A DNA stretch of 6,959 nucleotides from Oscillospiraceae bacterium (GTDB lineage Bacteria > Bacillota > Clostridia > Oscillospirales > Oscillospiraceae). The stretch lies in the NCBI GenBank assembly GCA_020025375.1, contig JAHHSF010000069.1, forward strand, positions 1 to 6,959. The letters run 5' to 3'. A program made the translations under genes and the position numbers. Of this stretch, positions 6,753 to 6,959 are shown in pieces (position 1 is the first letter of the stretch; every line of letters begins with the position of its first letter). The notes below the pieces were generated by a model. That model was not told the origin of the DNA. It saw only the letters and a list, made by a program, of their open reading frames with translations, and did not search any database.

Positions 6753-6959
6753 TTATTTTTCACGACGAGACAAACGATAACCAATTACGACACACGCCAA
6801 TCCGGCAATTACAAGGACCGGTATCGGCCATTGTACCATGCCTGTTTGGGGTAGTTTCATGGCTGGCTCAGTCTGGTCTGGGACATCTGGCTGTTCTTGG
6901 TTATCTGGCTGCTCCGGCTGCTCCGGCTGCTCTGGCTGCTCCGGCTGCTCCGGCTGCTC
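6753..6959 (-). CDS. LPXTG-anchored surface protein, C-terminal end only (5' part beyond the window)
   Basis: This short stretch encodes the last 68 residues of a surface protein whose N-terminal part lies past the right edge. It opens with six Glu-Gln-Pro triplets (1-18), continues in a Pro/Glu/Asp/Gln-rich spacer (19-35), and ends in a textbook sorting signal: LPQTG at 36-40, a hydrophobic helix at about 44-60 (WPIPVLVIAGLACVVIG) and a positively charged tail YRLSRREK. The stop TAA is at 6755-6753. The Pro-rich repeat is probably an extended stalk crossing the wall. A sortase gene starts one base downstream, so this is probably its substrate. The functional head (adhesin, enzyme, pilin or other) cannot be judged from here. 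Confidence 0.93.
   Translation of the reverse strand, partial: EQPEQPEQPEQPEQPEQPDNQEQPDVPDQTEPAMKLPQTGMVQWPIPVLVIAGLACVVIGYRLSRREK
6756..6854 (-). other. Cell-wall sorting signal (LPQTG, hydrophobic helix, basic tail)
   Basis: LPQTG is encoded at 6854-6840. Cleavage between Thr and Gly by a sortase, then linkage of Thr to a wall precursor, is the established mechanism for this signal. The helix and the Arg/Lys tail that hold the precursor in the membrane follow without interruption up to the stop codon. Confidence 0.93.
6906..6959 (-). repeat. Tandem 9-bp repeat encoding (Glu-Gln-Pro)6, arranged as an exact 27-bp duplication
   Basis: On the minus strand six copies of GAGCAGCC(G/A) run to the window edge. 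The last base of the units goes G, G, A, G, G, A, so 6933-6959 and 6906-6932 are identical 27-bp units. The array probably continues outside the window. Beyond 6906 it decays into related residues (DNQEQPDVPDQ). Confidence 0.95.

Noticed and set aside
6752..6784. TTG start adding 11 residues to the sortase
   Set aside because: The extension overlaps the end of the LPQTG gene and has no ribosome binding site. The ATG at 6751 gives a normal basic N-terminus before the TM helix and a one-base gene junction.
6350..6854. Plus-strand open frames of 72, 84 and 114 codons
   Set aside because: They run antisense to the sortase and LPQTG genes, overlap each other, and show no recognisable domain.
6906..6959. 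CRISPR-like short repeat array
   Set aside because: The units are 9 bp with no spacers and stay in frame inside a coding region as Glu-Gln-Pro triplets.

Overview
The window comes from a fairly GC-rich, Gram-positive-type Firmicute, most likely a gut Oscillospiraceae/Clostridia relative (Flavonifractor/Oscillibacter-like; lineage is inferred from style, not from a marker gene). The evidence is an SLH-domain protein with a secretion signal, a sortase, an LPXTG-anchored protein, strong GGAGG-type ribosome binding sites, and a MacAB-like exporter with no outer-membrane partner in view.

Bases 1-5943 (plus strand, GC-rich) look like one operon of four tightly packed genes. The first is a membrane-fusion/adaptor protein, cut at its 5' end by the window edge. 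Next are a MacB/LolD-type ABC ATPase and a MacB/FtsX-type permease, and last a 770-aa secreted protein with three N-terminal SLH repeats. Gene junctions are +12, -4 and +12 bases. A perfect 13-bp GC-rich hairpin followed by a T run (5911-5943) ends the unit. The first three genes should form a tripartite-like exporter: ATPase in the cytoplasm, permease in the membrane, adaptor outside. The SLH protein would be a wall-associated partner, or simply a co-expressed envelope protein. The adaptor is unusual because it appears to contain two successive lipoyl/coil/barrel modules.

Bases 5944-6060 are intergenic. They hold a second strong inverted repeat (core 5993-6028) of unclear role. Base composition drops noticeably from here to the right end.

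Bases 6061-6959 (minus strand, lower GC) carry the 3' end of a surface protein gene with (Glu-Gln-Pro)n repeats and a complete LPQTG sorting signal. One base downstream is a sortase gene, so the two look like a substrate/enzyme pair. A doubtful 33-codon ORF overlaps the end of the sortase gene. This pair runs convergently to the exporter operon. The change in composition suggests it may have a different history, for example acquisition as an accessory module.

The most interesting points are the exporter/SLH-protein operon with its double-module adaptor, and the dedicated sortase/LPQTG pair with an exact 27-bp repeat duplication in the stalk of its substrate. I see no RNA genes, CRISPR arrays or transposase genes.
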